64,000 nucleotides of DNA from Nocardioides sp. SYSU D00065 (GTDB lineage Bacteria > Actinomycetota > Actinomycetes > Propionibacteriales > Nocardioidaceae). The DNA lies in the NCBI RefSeq assembly GCF_017916425.1, contig NZ_JAFMSX010000002.1, forward strand, positions 428,413 through 492,412, read 5' to 3'. The notes under the pieces were generated by a model. It made no database searches and was not told the DNA's origin. It saw only the letters and a program-made list of their open reading frames with translations. This document shows positions 29,801-38,914 of the stretch, one piece after another (the first letter of the stretch is position 1; each line of letters begins with the position of its first letter). A program made the position numbers and the translations under genes.

Positions 29801-30126
29801 AGCGAGCCGCGTGCCGCGACGACGACTCGGAGCTGGGGAACAACTGCTGGCAGGGCGGCGGGGAGGGCAACCCGCCCCCGTGCGAACGCGAGTCCTGCGG
29901 CTTCATCTCCTTCTCCGTCAACGGGTTCTACGAGGACTTCACCTGCCGCGTGAGCATGTCCTGGAACGGCTACACGGGCTGGCGCACCTACTCGTTCAAC
30001 GCGACCCGCTCGAGCACGACGACGCAGGACACGGACTGGTACGCACCCAGCGGCGGCGGAGCCACCGTCACGTGTCAAGGAAGCGGCTTCTGGCAACGCA
30101 CGTCCAGCGGCTCCCAGAACTGGTAG
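23854..30126 (+). CDS. Giant surface protein: membrane anchor, propeller-like region, tandem Ig-like and FN3 domains
   Basis: 2090 residues, starting at GTG 23854 with AAGGGGGG 5 nt upstream. Residues 13-33 form one membrane span with a short basic cytoplasmic end. About 40-385 is beta-rich and propeller-like. From about 390 to 1500 come repeated Ig/cadherin-like units with LDNDSAP, LANDLDPGG, LDNDVSPSGD and LANDFIAAGD motifs. Three fibronectin-III-like domains follow (about 1500-1790), then a ~300-residue tail ending in a Cys-rich module (about 1980-2090). Neighbouring kinase, FHA, MoxR, DUF58 and transglutaminase-like genes suggest one envelope machine. Binding partner unknown. Confidence 0.88.
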   Translation: MARGTLMRRHRAGIASGAALTVASVAVVAYAVTANGYKAHEAELNDGGVWVVNGKKGWSGRLNKPINQLDGVVPSQDGKARLDVVQDGAAVVTLNADASRGQAIETRRLEAQDGGTAAIPTAGEVRIGGGTLASADAETGEVWAVRYDDQLGKPVMTAVDRQAEPLAEAGEDAALAVSGAGTVVVTSAAEGTLTTIAPDGTSFGEPRTRDLPGDAGQVSSVTTVGERVVTLDADSGVLRVVDGAAASVPPGSVLQQAGPADDAVLVGAPDGLLSVDLDSGAVTTVSSRSGNPVEPVRLGACVFGAWSGGLGAVAVQCGTGEVEENALGGDATSLAFRVNRGEIVLNDANSGAVWDIEQDKPIRIDNWEAFTSKKKNNDDDNENENQSDADRRPPRAKPDSYGVRAGRTTVLHPLDNDSAPEGRLLSIVDVDQPSGGARVEISPDGQTLVLEMPEDARPATFDYYIDDGRNGLSAHAAVDVEVRDSQENEPPTLREGYEKPTYRVPHGGALSVPVLADWRDDRDGDTLLLDSARAVGGDESGASARTTADGRIRFTAPTGQADGQQLVRVDFAVTDGRSAPVRKSMSFQVQARRDLQAFAPTAEPDVVRGEVGKPIKIRPLLNDLPGSDPSTVNAELSLAGKVPQQPGAKIVSDLDSGQLTFTAERPGTYFFNYDAGYGDAPLDQGTVRVDVKPRPKRASEPIAMPDTLTVYGQAPGTVDVLANDLDPGGGLLVVQRATADRDGQLDVAIIDGRWLRVSAVQPDLSPATQTVSYTISNGTSSGVRGEVVVTQRPQPADNTPVTVADRVVVRAGASVSAPVLDNDVSPSGDRLTLLGDLVDSETPGELEVIAPVDVTGDVGRAFVSGRVVRYVAPDDVEERDTYEITYVAQNLDGQRANGLLRVTVVPTDDPNDPPEPPTLEGRVTSADTVKIRVPGTGVDRNGDPVTVTGITSAPRLGRIVSYGGNFLEYQAYPRTVGTDEFSYAVVDSQGAFATGIVRVAVVPPGQPQPPLAVPDRMTVEPGRTATFDPLANDFIAAGDSVEVELLDSAGGARLDPETNLVTVKAPGSLADPPVVVVYRVTNGLSESRATMTLQTAEDFNNPPIVYDAFGRADDSGSVVVDVLEGAYDPDGSVEDLEVTDVVGDPSARVLDGVEVRANRGTAPKVLPFEVRDADGAAAVASVYIPPTGNGLPYVLPDALIELDSGDSMTGTVADYVAAPDGADVRLASGRRSWSASPSALTVGPEGENRFRLSAAPGFRGPGAVLVEVTSAADASGNEDTTTTEDGATVLLSIPVQVGDDTPELECPSTVVPISAGQRYDLDIATFCKVFTLDPRDAVGLDYSAEWSQGLDGVSAGGPSGSVVSITADESATEGGEAVLAVRAGDSNTEEVRFRLAQAPPPTLLPIRVETMEAGQSRTFDVGSYLRAGVGEPEPTIVSVENTGNPGVRAEFEGSRLTLTAERDTRGVQASFRLVVSDVSSSDPPPSRRAEGRIQFQVVGVPEAPGEPRPYPLSDEVGTITMSWKPPADDGGAPILYYIVREEKTGKTQRCDTNECVFRKLDNGGNYSFRAQAVNRVGKSEFSGLSRTARADTAPGRVQDIRMQDRGDGFITLAWDKPSTNTSRILTYTITWPGAAQPAVVTGDVTRYTATGLDNNDKYVFSITAENRVGNSLPRPSPEMQPLGTPSAPPAPSVTDLEAGANQTSIRIAWQAVLPEGPGPTSYTVSYSNGTASGVVPGCQKLVALTCTHSGVPYDGLTYSYRVVAANEPGKRSQPSEPTAIEAVGRPAAWGSFTAAPTGANQEAQLQYTVPDSRGSTSKVEILVGGAVNKTFNQQTGNVTTRIMVPSNEQPYPVQLRVCNEEAPAGCTLSAQQDVQTYGRLDGMLNEIAEPVVNGRTITWTLSGSSNGDPAQLAYWFNGVEQPTINLPSVGAFSQSVSITTQEFAQDVRLEVRLRDSSPGGRGESYRDDRATSGVPQPGVTVEKRAACRDDDSELGNNCWQGGGEGNPPPCERESCGFISFSVNGFYEDFTCRVSMSWNGYTGWRTYSFNATRSSTTTQDTDWYAPSGGGATVTCQGSGFWQRTSSGSQNW

Positions 30127-30193
30127 CCCCAGACGCAGTGCCCAGCCCCCACGCCCACCCCGTGCTCCACCCACGCCCCGGAGGAACCCACGC

Positions 30194-31165
<972 letters not shown>

Positions 31166-31173
31166 CCGAGTCG

Positions 31174-32355
31174 ATGAGGCAGCGGTTGAACGACGCGCTC
31201 GAGGTCATCAAGCCGATCGGCTGGCTGATCCTCATGCTCGGCCTGGGCGCGCTCCTGGTGGCGACGTTCACCCTGTGGCGCGAGCTGGCCGTCCTCGGCA
31301 TGGCCTGCCTGGCGCTGGTCGTCCTCGCGCTGCCGTTCCTCCTGGGCCGCACCAACGTCTCGGTCGACCTGCGGCTGCAGCCGGAGCGGGTCGCAGCGGG
31401 CGGGTCGGTGGCCGCCGGCGTCGTGGTCGTCAACCGGGCCTCCTCGCGTCTGGTCCCCACCACCCTCGAGGTGCCGGTGGGGTCGGCGATCCACCGCTAC
31501 GGGATCAGCTCGCTCGCGCCGGGCGGCGTGCACGAGGAGTCGTTCACGATCCGCACCGAGCGCCGCGGGGTGATCACGGTGGGACCGGCCATGACGCGAC
31601 GCGGCGACCCCGTCGGCATCTTCTCCCGCGACGTCGTCTGGACCCCGGAGCGCGAGGTGCTGGTGCGCCCGCACCTGGTGCCGATGGAGTCCCTCGGCGC
31701 CGGGCTGCTGCGCGACCTCGAGGGCGTGTCCACCGACGCGGTCAGCCAGAGCGACCTCGCCTTCCACGCCCTGCGCGAGTACGTCCCGGGTGACGACCTG
31801 CGCCACATCCACTGGCGCTCCTCGGCCAAGGTGATGGCCTCCACCGGCGAGTCGGCCCTGCTGGTGCGCCAGTACCTCGACACCCGGCGCAGCCACGCCA
31901 CCATCGTCGTCGACGACCGGGTCTCCGCCTGGGCCGATCCGGAGGACTTCGAGACCGCGATGGCGGTGGCGGCGTCCATCGCCGTGCGCGCCGTGCTGGA
32001 CGAGTTCGACGTCTCGTTCGTGTGCGGCCGGCACGCCTCCACCGGCTCCGACGGCCACCTCGCCCTCGACGCGGTGTGCCGCGCCGAGCTCGGCGACCAC
32101 GGGATCGTCGAGTCCGGCCGGCAGGCCAGCACGCTGGCCCCCGACACCAGCCTCGCGTTCCTCGTCGGCGGGAGCGAGACGCCGTTCACCGACCTGCTGC
32201 GCTCCGCGGCGGCCTTCCCGCCCGAGGTGCGTCGCTTCGGCATCGTCGTCGAGGCCGGCGGCAACAGTCGCGTCACCGAGACCGGCGGCCTGCCGGTCCT
32301 GCACCTGGCCGCCAAGGAGGACCTGGGCGGCCTGCTGCGCTGGAGCGTGCGATGA
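31174..32355 (+). CDS. DUF58 membrane protein
   Basis: 393 residues. Two adjacent membrane spans (about 15-60), then a beta-sandwich region and the DUF58 signature REYVPGDDLRHIHWRSSAK. After it comes a VWA-like C-terminal part that begins ATIVVDD. DUF58 proteins pair with MoxR ATPases; biochemical role unknown. Its stop overlaps the next ATG (ATGA), so it is co-translated with the transglutaminase-like protein. Confidence 0.92.
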   Translation: MRQRLNDALEVIKPIGWLILMLGLGALLVATFTLWRELAVLGMACLALVVLALPFLLGRTNVSVDLRLQPERVAAGGSVAAGVVVVNRASSRLVPTTLEVPVGSAIHRYGISSLAPGGVHEESFTIRTERRGVITVGPAMTRRGDPVGIFSRDVVWTPEREVLVRPHLVPMESLGAGLLRDLEGVSTDAVSQSDLAFHALREYVPGDDLRHIHWRSSAKVMASTGESALLVRQYLDTRRSHATIVVDDRVSAWADPEDFETAMAVAASIAVRAVLDEFDVSFVCGRHASTGSDGHLALDAVCRAELGDHGIVESGRQASTLAPDTSLAFLVGGSETPFTDLLRSAAAFPPEVRRFGIVVEAGGNSRVTETGGLPVLHLAAKEDLGGLLRWSVR

Positions 32356-34802
32356 GCACCGCCGCCCCGGGGCCCACCGCCGGCGCCGCCACCGGCACCG
32401 CCAGCACCGGCACCCGCACCCGCGTCCGTCCGCACGCGCTGCTGCCCGATCGGCACGCGTGGCTCGACATCGCCTTCACCGTCGTGCTGTCGGCGGTGGC
32501 GCTCAGCGCCTTCGGCGCCTCGTTCACCGGCTCGGCGTACCTGGTCGTGGGCATGCTCGGCGTGGTCATTGCGGTGACGGTCACGCACCTCACGCGTGCC
32601 GCCGGCTGGCCGCTCGTGTCGGCCGTCGCGATCTGCCTGGTCGTGTTCTTCCTGCTCGGCGGGCCGCTGTGCCTGCGCTCGCTGGGGGACGCGTCCATGC
32701 TGCCGGGTGCCTCCACGCTGGGCCGGGTGGCTGACCAGGCCGTGTTCGGCTGGAAGGACCTGCTCACCACGCTCCCGCCGGTCGACGGCGACGGTCCGCT
32801 GCTGGTGCTGCCGTGGCTCTCGGGGATGGTCGCCGGCCTCGTCGGGCTCGGGCTGGCCCGCCTCCCCGTGCGTCGGGCGTGGCTGACGGCGCTGCTGCCC
32901 GTCGTCGGCATGACGCTCGTGCTGTCGACCGCCATCGTGCTCGGGGTGCGCCACCCGCACTCGCTGGTGCTGCAGGGCTCGGTCTTCACCGCCCTCGCGC
33001 TGGCCTGGCTCGCGATCCGCGCTCGCCGCGCCAGCGCCACCGTCCAGGGCGGCAGCACGTCGTACGTGCGCGGGGTCGGGGCACTCGCGATGCTCGCCCT
33101 CGCCGCCGGCGTCGCGCTGCCGGCCAGCGCCCTGGTCGCCGGCGACGACGACGGGCGGGTCATCGCGCGCAACTACGTCGAGCCGCCGTTCGACATCGGC
33201 CGCTACCCCTCGCCGCTCGCGGGGTTCCGCAAGTACGTCGACCTCAAGGGCCGCTCCGACTCGACCAACGTCTACGACAAGACCCTGCTCGACATCGACG
33301 GCGTGCCGGCCGGTGCCCGGGTCCGCTTCGCCGCCATGGACCGCTACGACGGGATGGTGTGGGGAGCCAGCGACGACGCGCTGCCCGGTCCGGCCGACGA
33401 CTCCTTCCAGCGCGTCTCGTCGACGATCGACAACCCCGTCGAGGGCGAGGAGGTCGAGGTCACCATCACCCTGGGTGAGGGATGGACGGGTGTGTGGCTG
33501 CCGACGGTCGGCGCGCTCACGTCGATGGAGTTCGAGACCGCCGACGCGCGGGCCAAGGCGGAGGTGTTCCGCTACAACCTCGCCACGTCCACGGCCGTCG
33601 TGCCGACCGGTCTCCGGCCCGGGGACCGCTATACCTTCACCGCCGTCCAGCCCGACGACGAGCTCACGGCGCGCACGGTCGGCTCGTCGGAGGTCGCGCC
33701 CCTGCCCCCGGAGGCGGCCTTCATCCAGGGGCCGACGGAGAAGTGGACCGAGGACGCCGGCAGCGACCCGATGCGCCGCGTGCTCGCGGCCGCCGAGCAC
33801 CTGCGGACCGAGGGCAAGTACTCCGACGGCATCGGCCGCACCGAGCGCATCTACGTGGGTGGGCACAGCGTGTGGCGCCTGTCCGACGAGTTCGTCAACG
33901 CCCCGCAAATCGTCGGCAACGACGAGCAGTACGCCGCGACCATGGCGCTGATCGCCAACGAGATCGGCGTACCCGCCCGGGTCGTGCTGGGTGCGGTGGT
34001 TCCCGAGAGCGGCCGGGTCACCGGCAAGGAGGTCTCGGCGTGGGTCGAGCTGCGGGCCGCAGACGGGTCGTGGCGCACCCTGCCCACCGAGGAGTTCACC
34101 CCCACCACGCCGCCGGCCGACCAGGTCCCCGAGACCAACACGCCGATGTCCGGCACCGTGATCCCGCCGCCCAACCCGATCCCGCCGCCGTCCGACGCGG
34201 GGGAGCAGAGCGACGCCGACCTCAAGGAGCGCAAGGCCACCCGCAAGAAGGCCGACGAGGAGGAGGACTCGCTCATCCCCGGGGTGCCGTCCTGGATCGG
34301 TGTCGTCGTGGCCTACGTCGGCGGCCCGCTGCTGGTGGTCCTGCTCGTGCTCGGTGCGATCGTCGGGATCAAGGCCTGGCGCCGACACCGACGCCGCAGC
34401 GCCGACTCGCCGTCGGCACGCTTCGTCGGCGCCTGGCGCGAGCTGGTCGACCACGCCCGCGACCTCGGCCAGGTCGTGCCCCTCGGCCCGACGGTCACCC
34501 GTCGCGAGCAGTCCCTCGGCATCGTGTCCGCGCAGGCCGGCGTGCTGGCGCGGCGCGCGGACAGCTTCGTGTTCGGGCCCGAGGTGCCGGCGGTGTCGGC
34601 CGCCGCGACGTACTGGGAGTCCATCGACGCCGAGCGCCGGGCGATGTCGCAGGAGGTGGGCCGGTGGCAGCGCCTGCGTGCTGCGATCAGCCTGCGCTCG
34701 CTGCGCCGCGGTGCGACGGCGCCGGCGAGCCGCGAGGACACCGCTGGCACGCGCCGCCTGCGCGGGCTCGGTGATTGGCATTCTCGGCGTACGCCTGACT
34801 AA
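32352..34802 (+). CDS. Membrane transglutaminase-fold protein with degenerate active site
   Basis: 816 residues: N-terminal multi-span region (about 35-260), a large external part with a transglutaminase-like core (about 505-580), a Pro-rich linker, one more span (about 650-675) and a cytoplasmic tail. The usual catalytic Cys in G-D-C-E-Q is replaced (GNDEQY, Asp524); the His of H-A-W-V-E is Ser562 (SAWVEL); the Asp after the following Trp is missing (WRTLPTEEF). It is therefore probably not a protease or transglutaminase but a structural or binding homologue. TAA stop forms part of a candidate infA promoter. Confidence 0.85.
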   Translation: MSTAAPGPTAGAATGTASTGTRTRVRPHALLPDRHAWLDIAFTVVLSAVALSAFGASFTGSAYLVVGMLGVVIAVTVTHLTRAAGWPLVSAVAICLVVFFLLGGPLCLRSLGDASMLPGASTLGRVADQAVFGWKDLLTTLPPVDGDGPLLVLPWLSGMVAGLVGLGLARLPVRRAWLTALLPVVGMTLVLSTAIVLGVRHPHSLVLQGSVFTALALAWLAIRARRASATVQGGSTSYVRGVGALAMLALAAGVALPASALVAGDDDGRVIARNYVEPPFDIGRYPSPLAGFRKYVDLKGRSDSTNVYDKTLLDIDGVPAGARVRFAAMDRYDGMVWGASDDALPGPADDSFQRVSSTIDNPVEGEEVEVTITLGEGWTGVWLPTVGALTSMEFETADARAKAEVFRYNLATSTAVVPTGLRPGDRYTFTAVQPDDELTARTVGSSEVAPLPPEAAFIQGPTEKWTEDAGSDPMRRVLAAAEHLRTEGKYSDGIGRTERIYVGGHSVWRLSDEFVNAPQIVGNDEQYAATMALIANEIGVPARVVLGAVVPESGRVTGKEVSAWVELRAADGSWRTLPTEEFTPTTPPADQVPETNTPMSGTVIPPPNPIPPPSDAGEQSDADLKERKATRKKADEEEDSLIPGVPSWIGVVVAYVGGPLLVVLLVLGAIVGIKAWRRHRRRSADSPSARFVGAWRELVDHARDLGQVVPLGPTVTRREQSLGIVSAQAGVLARRADSFVFGPEVPAVSAAATYWESIDAERRAMSQEVGRWQRLRAAISLRSLRRGATAPASREDTAGTRRLRGLGDWHSRRTPD

Positions 34803-34805
34803 ACT
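34775..34805 (+). promoter_or_regulatory. Candidate promoter for infA-rpmJ
   Basis: TTGGCA (34775-34780) and TAAACT (34800-34805), separated by 19 bp, at the 3' end of the preceding gene; the TAA stop lies inside the -10. It would give a leader of about 205 nt before infA, which otherwise holds no gene. The spacing is slightly long, so this is tentative. Confidence 0.45.
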
Positions 34806-35016
34806 GGTGCGTCGGCCCAACGTGGGCTGTGTTTCGTGGTGCCTCGCGGCTGCCCGGACCGCGACCGACTCGTCCCAGACGATCCGGCGCGTGCCCGGGA
34901 AGAGGTCCTCGGAGCCGCCTCACGAGGTCCACTGGCCACCTGCGCGCAGGGGCCGGGCGGTTCCCGGGCCACGGTAGGCAGCATTTGATCAGACACTGCG
35001 ACAGATTGTGGAGGAC

Positions 35017-35238
35017 ATGCCGAAGAAGGAAGGCGTGATCGAGATCGAGGGCACCGTTGTGGAGGCCCTCCCCAACGCCATGTTCCGCGTGGAGCTCGCC
35101 AACGGACACAAGGTGCTCGCCCACATCAGCGGCAAGATGCGCCAGCACTACATCCGGATCCTCCCCGAGGACCGCGTGGTGGTGGAGCTCTCCCCCTACG
35201 ACCTGACCCGCGGTCGGATCGTCTACCGCTACAAGTGA
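35017..35238 (+). CDS. infA: Translation initiation factor IF-1
   Basis: 73 residues, normal length, one S1/OB domain: [58 protein letters not shown] sits just upstream of the ATG; an in-frame ATG three codons earlier (35008) precedes that site and is not used. Binds the 30S A-site during initiation. Confidence 0.98.
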   Translation: MPKKEGVIEIEGTVVEALPNAMFRVELANGHKVLAHISGKMRQHYIRILPEDRVVVELSPYDLTRGRIVYRYK

Positions 35239-35311
35239 CCCCGCCCGGCAGGGCGTCGGTCAGCATCCAGCCAGCCGAGTAGCACAGCTACACCATGAGA
35301 AAGGCGTTGAC

Positions 35312-35425
35312 ATGAAGGTCAACCCCAGCGTCAAGCCCATCTGCGACAAGTGCAAGGTCATCCGCCGTCACGGTCGCGTCATGGTCATCTGCGAGAACCC
35401 GCGCCACAAGCAGCGCCAGGGCTGA
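35312..35425 (+). CDS. rpmJ: 50S ribosomal protein L36, zinc-binding
   Basis: 37 residues, [37 protein letters not shown]: the zinc-ribbon form with C-x2-C, C and H ligands. ATG 73 nt after infA. A structured 213-bp gap separates it from rpsM. Confidence 0.98.
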   Translation: MKVNPSVKPICDKCKVIRRHGRVMVICENPRHKQRQG

Positions 35426-35430
35426 GGGAT

Positions 35431-35593
35431 CTCGTCCGGCTTGCCGGACGAGCAGCCCGAGCCCCGAAGCCGCGTGCGGCGAGGGGCCTGAACCCCAGCA
35501 CCACCACACAACGTGATCGCTAGGTCCGGCACCGCCCGACCGAACCACCTCCGGAGCACTGGCCGGAGCCCGTCCCCTCGGGGCACCGGGACG
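35431..35593 (+). promoter_or_regulatory. Four stem-loops in the rpmJ-rpsM leader
   Basis: Stem 1: CTCGTCCGGC (35431-35440) with GCCGGACGAG (35443-35452), perfect. Stem 2: GCCCC/GGGGC (35461-35465 with 35483-35487) enclosing GCCGC/GCGGC. Stem 3: CTCCGG (35549-35554) with CCGGAG (35563-35568). Stem 4: CGTCCC (35571-35576) with GGGACG (35588-35593). No T-run follows the first, so attenuation or ribosomal-protein feedback is more likely than simple termination. Confidence 0.6.
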
Positions 35594-35638
35594 CGACACG
35601 TCCGAAACCAGAGCGAGTACAGACAAGGAAACCGCCAC

Positions 35639-36013
35639 ATGGCACGCCTCGTTGGTGTCGACCTCCCGCGCGACAAGCGCATCGAGATCGCGCTCACCTA
35701 CATCTACGGCATCGGCCGTACCCGCGCCAAGCAGCTGCTCGAGACCACCGGTGTCGACCCCAACGCCCGGGTCCACACGCTCGGTGACGAGGAGCTGGTC
35801 AAGCTTCGCGACGAGATCGAAGCCAACTTCAAGATCGAGGGTGACCTCCGCCGTGAGGTCCAGGCCGACATCCGTCGCAAGATCGAGATCGGCAGCTACC
35901 AGGGTCGCCGCCACCGCATGGGCCTCCCGGTCCGCGGTCAGCGCACCAAGACCAACGCGCGCACCCGCAAGGGTCCCAAGCGCACCGTCGCCGGCAAGAA
36001 GAAGGCGAAGTGA
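35639..36013 (+). CDS. rpsM: 30S ribosomal protein S13
   Basis: 124 residues. [30 protein letters not shown], a helix-two-turn-helix, and the basic tail [24 protein letters not shown] are canonical. Contacts the P-site tRNA and S19. AAGGAA lies upstream of the ATG. First gene of the alpha part. Confidence 0.99.
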   Translation: MARLVGVDLPRDKRIEIALTYIYGIGRTRAKQLLETTGVDPNARVHTLGDEELVKLRDEIEANFKIEGDLRREVQADIRRKIEIGSYQGRRHRMGLPVRGQRTKTNARTRKGPKRTVAGKKKAK

Positions 36014-36074
36014 TCGGCGCTCGGCGCTGATCCTCGTCATCGAAGCTTCCAGACCAGACCTCAGGAGTTAGTGA

Positions 36075-36470
36075 ATGCCTCCCAAGAGCCGCGCGACCAA
36101 GGTCCGCCGCAAGGAGAAGAAGAACGTCGCTCAGGGCGAAGCCCACATCAAGAGCACGTTCAACAACACCATCGTCACCATCACCGACCCGACCGGTGCG
36201 GTGATCTCGTGGGCCTCTGCCGGCACCGTCGGCTTCAAGGGCTCGCGCAAGTCCACCCCCTTCGCCGCGCAGATGGCTGCCGAGGCCGCCGGCCGTCGCG
36301 CCATGGACCACGGCATGAAGAAGATCGACGTCTTCGTCAAGGGTCCGGGCTCGGGTCGTGAGACCGCCATCCGGTCGCTGGGTGCCATCGGCCTGGAGGT
36401 CGGCACCATCCAGGACGTCACGCCCACCCCGCACAACGGATGCCGGCCGCCCAAGCGCCGTCGCGTCTGA
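36075..36470 (+). CDS. rpsK: 30S ribosomal protein S11
   Basis: 131 residues. [36 protein letters not shown] and [18 protein letters not shown] are diagnostic. Forms part of the platform and E-site mRNA path. Sixty-one nt after rpsM. Confidence 0.99.
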   Translation: MPPKSRATKVRRKEKKNVAQGEAHIKSTFNNTIVTITDPTGAVISWASAGTVGFKGSRKSTPFAAQMAAEAAGRRAMDHGMKKIDVFVKGPGSGRETAIRSLGAIGLEVGTIQDVTPTPHNGCRPPKRRRV

Positions 36471-36496
36471 CCCGAGACTGAGAAAGAGAGACTGAC

Positions 36497-37105
36497 ATGG
36501 CCCGCTACACCGGCCCCATGACCCGCAAGTCGCGCCGTCTCGGTGTCGACCTCGTCGGCGGCGACGCTGCCTTCGAGAAGCGCCCCTACGCCCCCGGCCA
36601 GCACGGTCGCGGTCGCATCAAGGAGTCCGAGTACCTGCTGCAGCTGCGCGAGAAGCAGAAGGCTCGCTTCACCTACGGCGTGATGGAGAAGCAGTTCGTC
36701 CGCTACTACAAGGAGGCCAGCCGTCGCCAGGGCAAGACCGGCGACAACCTCCTGCAGCTGCTCGAGTGCCGCCTCGACAACGTGGTCTACCGCGCCGGCT
36801 TCGCGCGGACGCGCCGCCAGGCCCGCCAGCTCGTCGTGCACGGCCACTTCCTGGTCAACGGCAAGAAGGTCGACATCCCGTCCTTCCAGGTCAGCGACCA
36901 CGACATCATCGACGTGCGCGAGAAGTCGCTGGAGCTGACCCCGCTGATCGTGGCTCGCGAGACCCACGGCGAGCGCGTCGTCCCCGCCTGGATGGAGGTC
37001 ATCCCGTCGCGGATGCGCATCCTCATCCACCAGGTCCCGGTCCGGGCGCAGATCGACGTCCCGGTCCAGGAGCAGCTCATCGTCGAGTACTACTCCAAGA
37101 AGTGA
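36497..37105 (+). CDS. rpsD: 30S ribosomal protein S4
   Basis: 202 residues. N-terminal ARYTGPMTRKSRRLGVDL lacks the zinc Cys set of some S4 forms. The S4 RNA-binding domain RLDNVVYRAGFARTRRQARQLVVHGHFLVNG is present. Primary 16S binder; regulates the alpha operon in E. coli. A strong hairpin begins 8 nt after its stop. Confidence 0.99.
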   Translation: MARYTGPMTRKSRRLGVDLVGGDAAFEKRPYAPGQHGRGRIKESEYLLQLREKQKARFTYGVMEKQFVRYYKEASRRQGKTGDNLLQLLECRLDNVVYRAGFARTRRQARQLVVHGHFLVNGKKVDIPSFQVSDHDIIDVREKSLELTPLIVARETHGERVVPAWMEVIPSRMRILIHQVPVRAQIDVPVQEQLIVEYYSKK

Positions 37106-37112
37106 CTCCCTG

Positions 37113-37147
37113 CCGGTGGCCGCCTGACCAGCTCAGGCGGCCGCCGG
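37113..37147 (+). terminator. Strong hairpin between rpsD and rpoA
   Basis: CCGGTGGCCGCCTGA (37113-37127) pairs with TCAGGCGGCCGCCGG (37133-37147), 15 bp with one G-T, loop of 5 nt, followed by a C/T-rich stretch (CGCCCCTCTTCC). It could partly terminate upstream transcription or protect mRNA ends. A second inverted repeat CGGATCC (37176-37182)/GGATCCG (37197-37203) lies just before rpoA. Confidence 0.65.
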
Positions 37148-37218
37148 CGCCCCTCTTCCACGCCAACCGAATGTTCGGATCCGTCAAATAGTGGGTGGAT
37201 CCGGAAAGGAAATGCTCC

Positions 37219-38235
37219 GTGCTCATCGCTCAGCGCCCGACCCTCACGGAAGAGACCGTCGACGAGTTCCGCTCACGGTTCGTCATCGAGCCCCTCGAGC
37301 CCGGCTTCGGCTACACCCTCGGCAACTCGCTGCGCCGTACGCTCCTCAGCTCGATCCCGGGCGCGTCCGTCACCAGCATCAAGGTCGACTCCGTCCTCCA
37401 CGAGTTCTCGACGATCGAGGGCGTCACCGAGGACATGACCGAGATCATCCTCAACCTCAAGGGCATCGTCGTGTCCTCCGAGCACGACGAGCCGGTCGTG
37501 ATGTACCTGCGCAAGTCCGGTGCCGGTGACGTCACCGCCGCCGACATCACCCCGCCCGCCGGTGTCGAGGTGCACAACCCCGACCTCAAGATCGCCACGC
37601 TCTCCGACAAGGGCAAGCTGGAGATGGAGCTGGTCGTCGAGCGCGGCCGCGGCTACGTCTCCTCGGTGCAGAACAAGGGTGCCGACAACGAGATCGGCCG
37701 GATGCCGGTCGACTCGATCTACAGCCCCGTGCTGAAGGTGACCTACAAGGTCGAGGCCACCCGAGTCGAGCAGCGCACCGACTTCGACAAGCTCGTCATC
37801 GACGTCGAGACCAAGCCGTCGATCCGTCCCCGCGACGCCATCGCCTCGGCCGGCAAGACGCTCGTCGAGCTCTTCGGCCTGGCGCGCGAGCTCAACGTCG
37901 AGGCCGAGGGCATCGACATCGGCCCCTCGCCCGTCGACGAGCAGCTGGCCGCCGACCTGGCCCTGCCGGTCGAGGACCTGCAGCTCACGGTCCGCAGCTA
38001 CAACTGCCTCAAGCGCGAGGGCATCCACACCGTGGGCGAGCTCATCTCGCGCTCGGAGCAGGACCTGCTCGACATCCGCAACTTCGGCGCGAAGTCGATC
38101 GACGAGGTCAAGGCCAAGCTCGTCGAGATGGGCCTCTCGCTCAAGGACAGCGCGCCCGGCTTCGACCCGCACGCCGCCCTCGCCGCCTACGGCGACGACG
38201 ACGACGACGCGTTCATCGAGGACGAGCAGCTCTGA
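37219..38235 (+). CDS. rpoA: RNA polymerase alpha subunit
   Basis: 338 residues. The start is the GTG reading [12 protein letters not shown]. The N-terminal dimerisation domain has [29 protein letters not shown]. The C-terminal domain, which binds UP elements and activators, has [40 protein letters not shown]. It ends in an acidic tail ([13 protein letters not shown]). AAAGGAAA precedes the GTG. Confidence 0.99.
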   Translation: MLIAQRPTLTEETVDEFRSRFVIEPLEPGFGYTLGNSLRRTLLSSIPGASVTSIKVDSVLHEFSTIEGVTEDMTEIILNLKGIVVSSEHDEPVVMYLRKSGAGDVTAADITPPAGVEVHNPDLKIATLSDKGKLEMELVVERGRGYVSSVQNKGADNEIGRMPVDSIYSPVLKVTYKVEATRVEQRTDFDKLVIDVETKPSIRPRDAIASAGKTLVELFGLARELNVEAEGIDIGPSPVDEQLAADLALPVEDLQLTVRSYNCLKREGIHTVGELISRSEQDLLDIRNFGAKSIDEVKAKLVEMGLSLKDSAPGFDPHAALAAYGDDDDDAFIEDEQL

Positions 38236-38317
38236 TCCGGCTCCACCACCCAAATCGGCCCTGACCGGGGCCGTCTACCCGGGTACCTGACACGGCCCGA
38301 GAGAAGGAACGCGACAC

Positions 38318-38899
38318 ATGCCCAAGCCCAAGAAGGGTCCCCGCCTCGGCGGCAGCCCCGCCCACCAGCGCCTGATGCTCTCGAACCTGGCGACCGCCCT
38401 GTTCGAGCACGGCCGGATCACCACGACCGAGACGCGTGCGCGCCTGCTGCGCCCGGTCGCGGAGAAGCTGATCACCAAGGCCAAGCGCGGTGACCTGCAC
38501 AACCGTCGCGAGGTCCTCAAGACCATCCGCGACAAGTCGGTCGTGCACACGCTGTTCACCGAGATCGCGCCGACGTTCGCCGAGCGTCCCGGTGGCTACA
38601 CCCGCATCACCAAGATCGGCCCCCGCAAGGGCGACAACGCCCCCATGGCGGTCATCGAGCTGGTGACCGAGGCCTACAGCCCCAAGGCCCCGTCGAGCAG
38701 GAAGACCGAGGCCGCTGCCGCTCCCGCGCCGGCTGCCGAGGCTGCTCCTGCCGAGGTCGAGGCCGAGGGCGTCGACGGCGAGACCGAGGTGCTCGACACC
38801 CAGTCCGCCGACGTCGAGACCGCCGAGGCCGAGGCTCAGGGCGACGCCGCCGAGGTCGAGGAGACTCCCGACACCGAGGCTGACGACACCAAGGCCTGA
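38318..38899 (+). CDS. rplQ: 50S ribosomal protein L17 with acidic tail
   Basis: 193 residues. [31 protein letters not shown] and [26 protein letters not shown] are canonical. After about residue 125 there is a 65-residue Ala/Glu/Asp-rich tail, common in high-GC actinobacteria. Last gene of the alpha part, followed by a classic terminator. Confidence 0.99.
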   Translation: MPKPKKGPRLGGSPAHQRLMLSNLATALFEHGRITTTETRARLLRPVAEKLITKAKRGDLHNRREVLKTIRDKSVVHTLFTEIAPTFAERPGGYTRITKIGPRKGDNAPMAVIELVTEAYSPKAPSSRKTEAAAAPAPAAEAAPAEVEAEGVDGETEVLDTQSADVETAEAEAQGDAAEVEETPDTEADDTKA

Positions 38900-38914
38900 T
38901 CCAGGTCCTCACGC

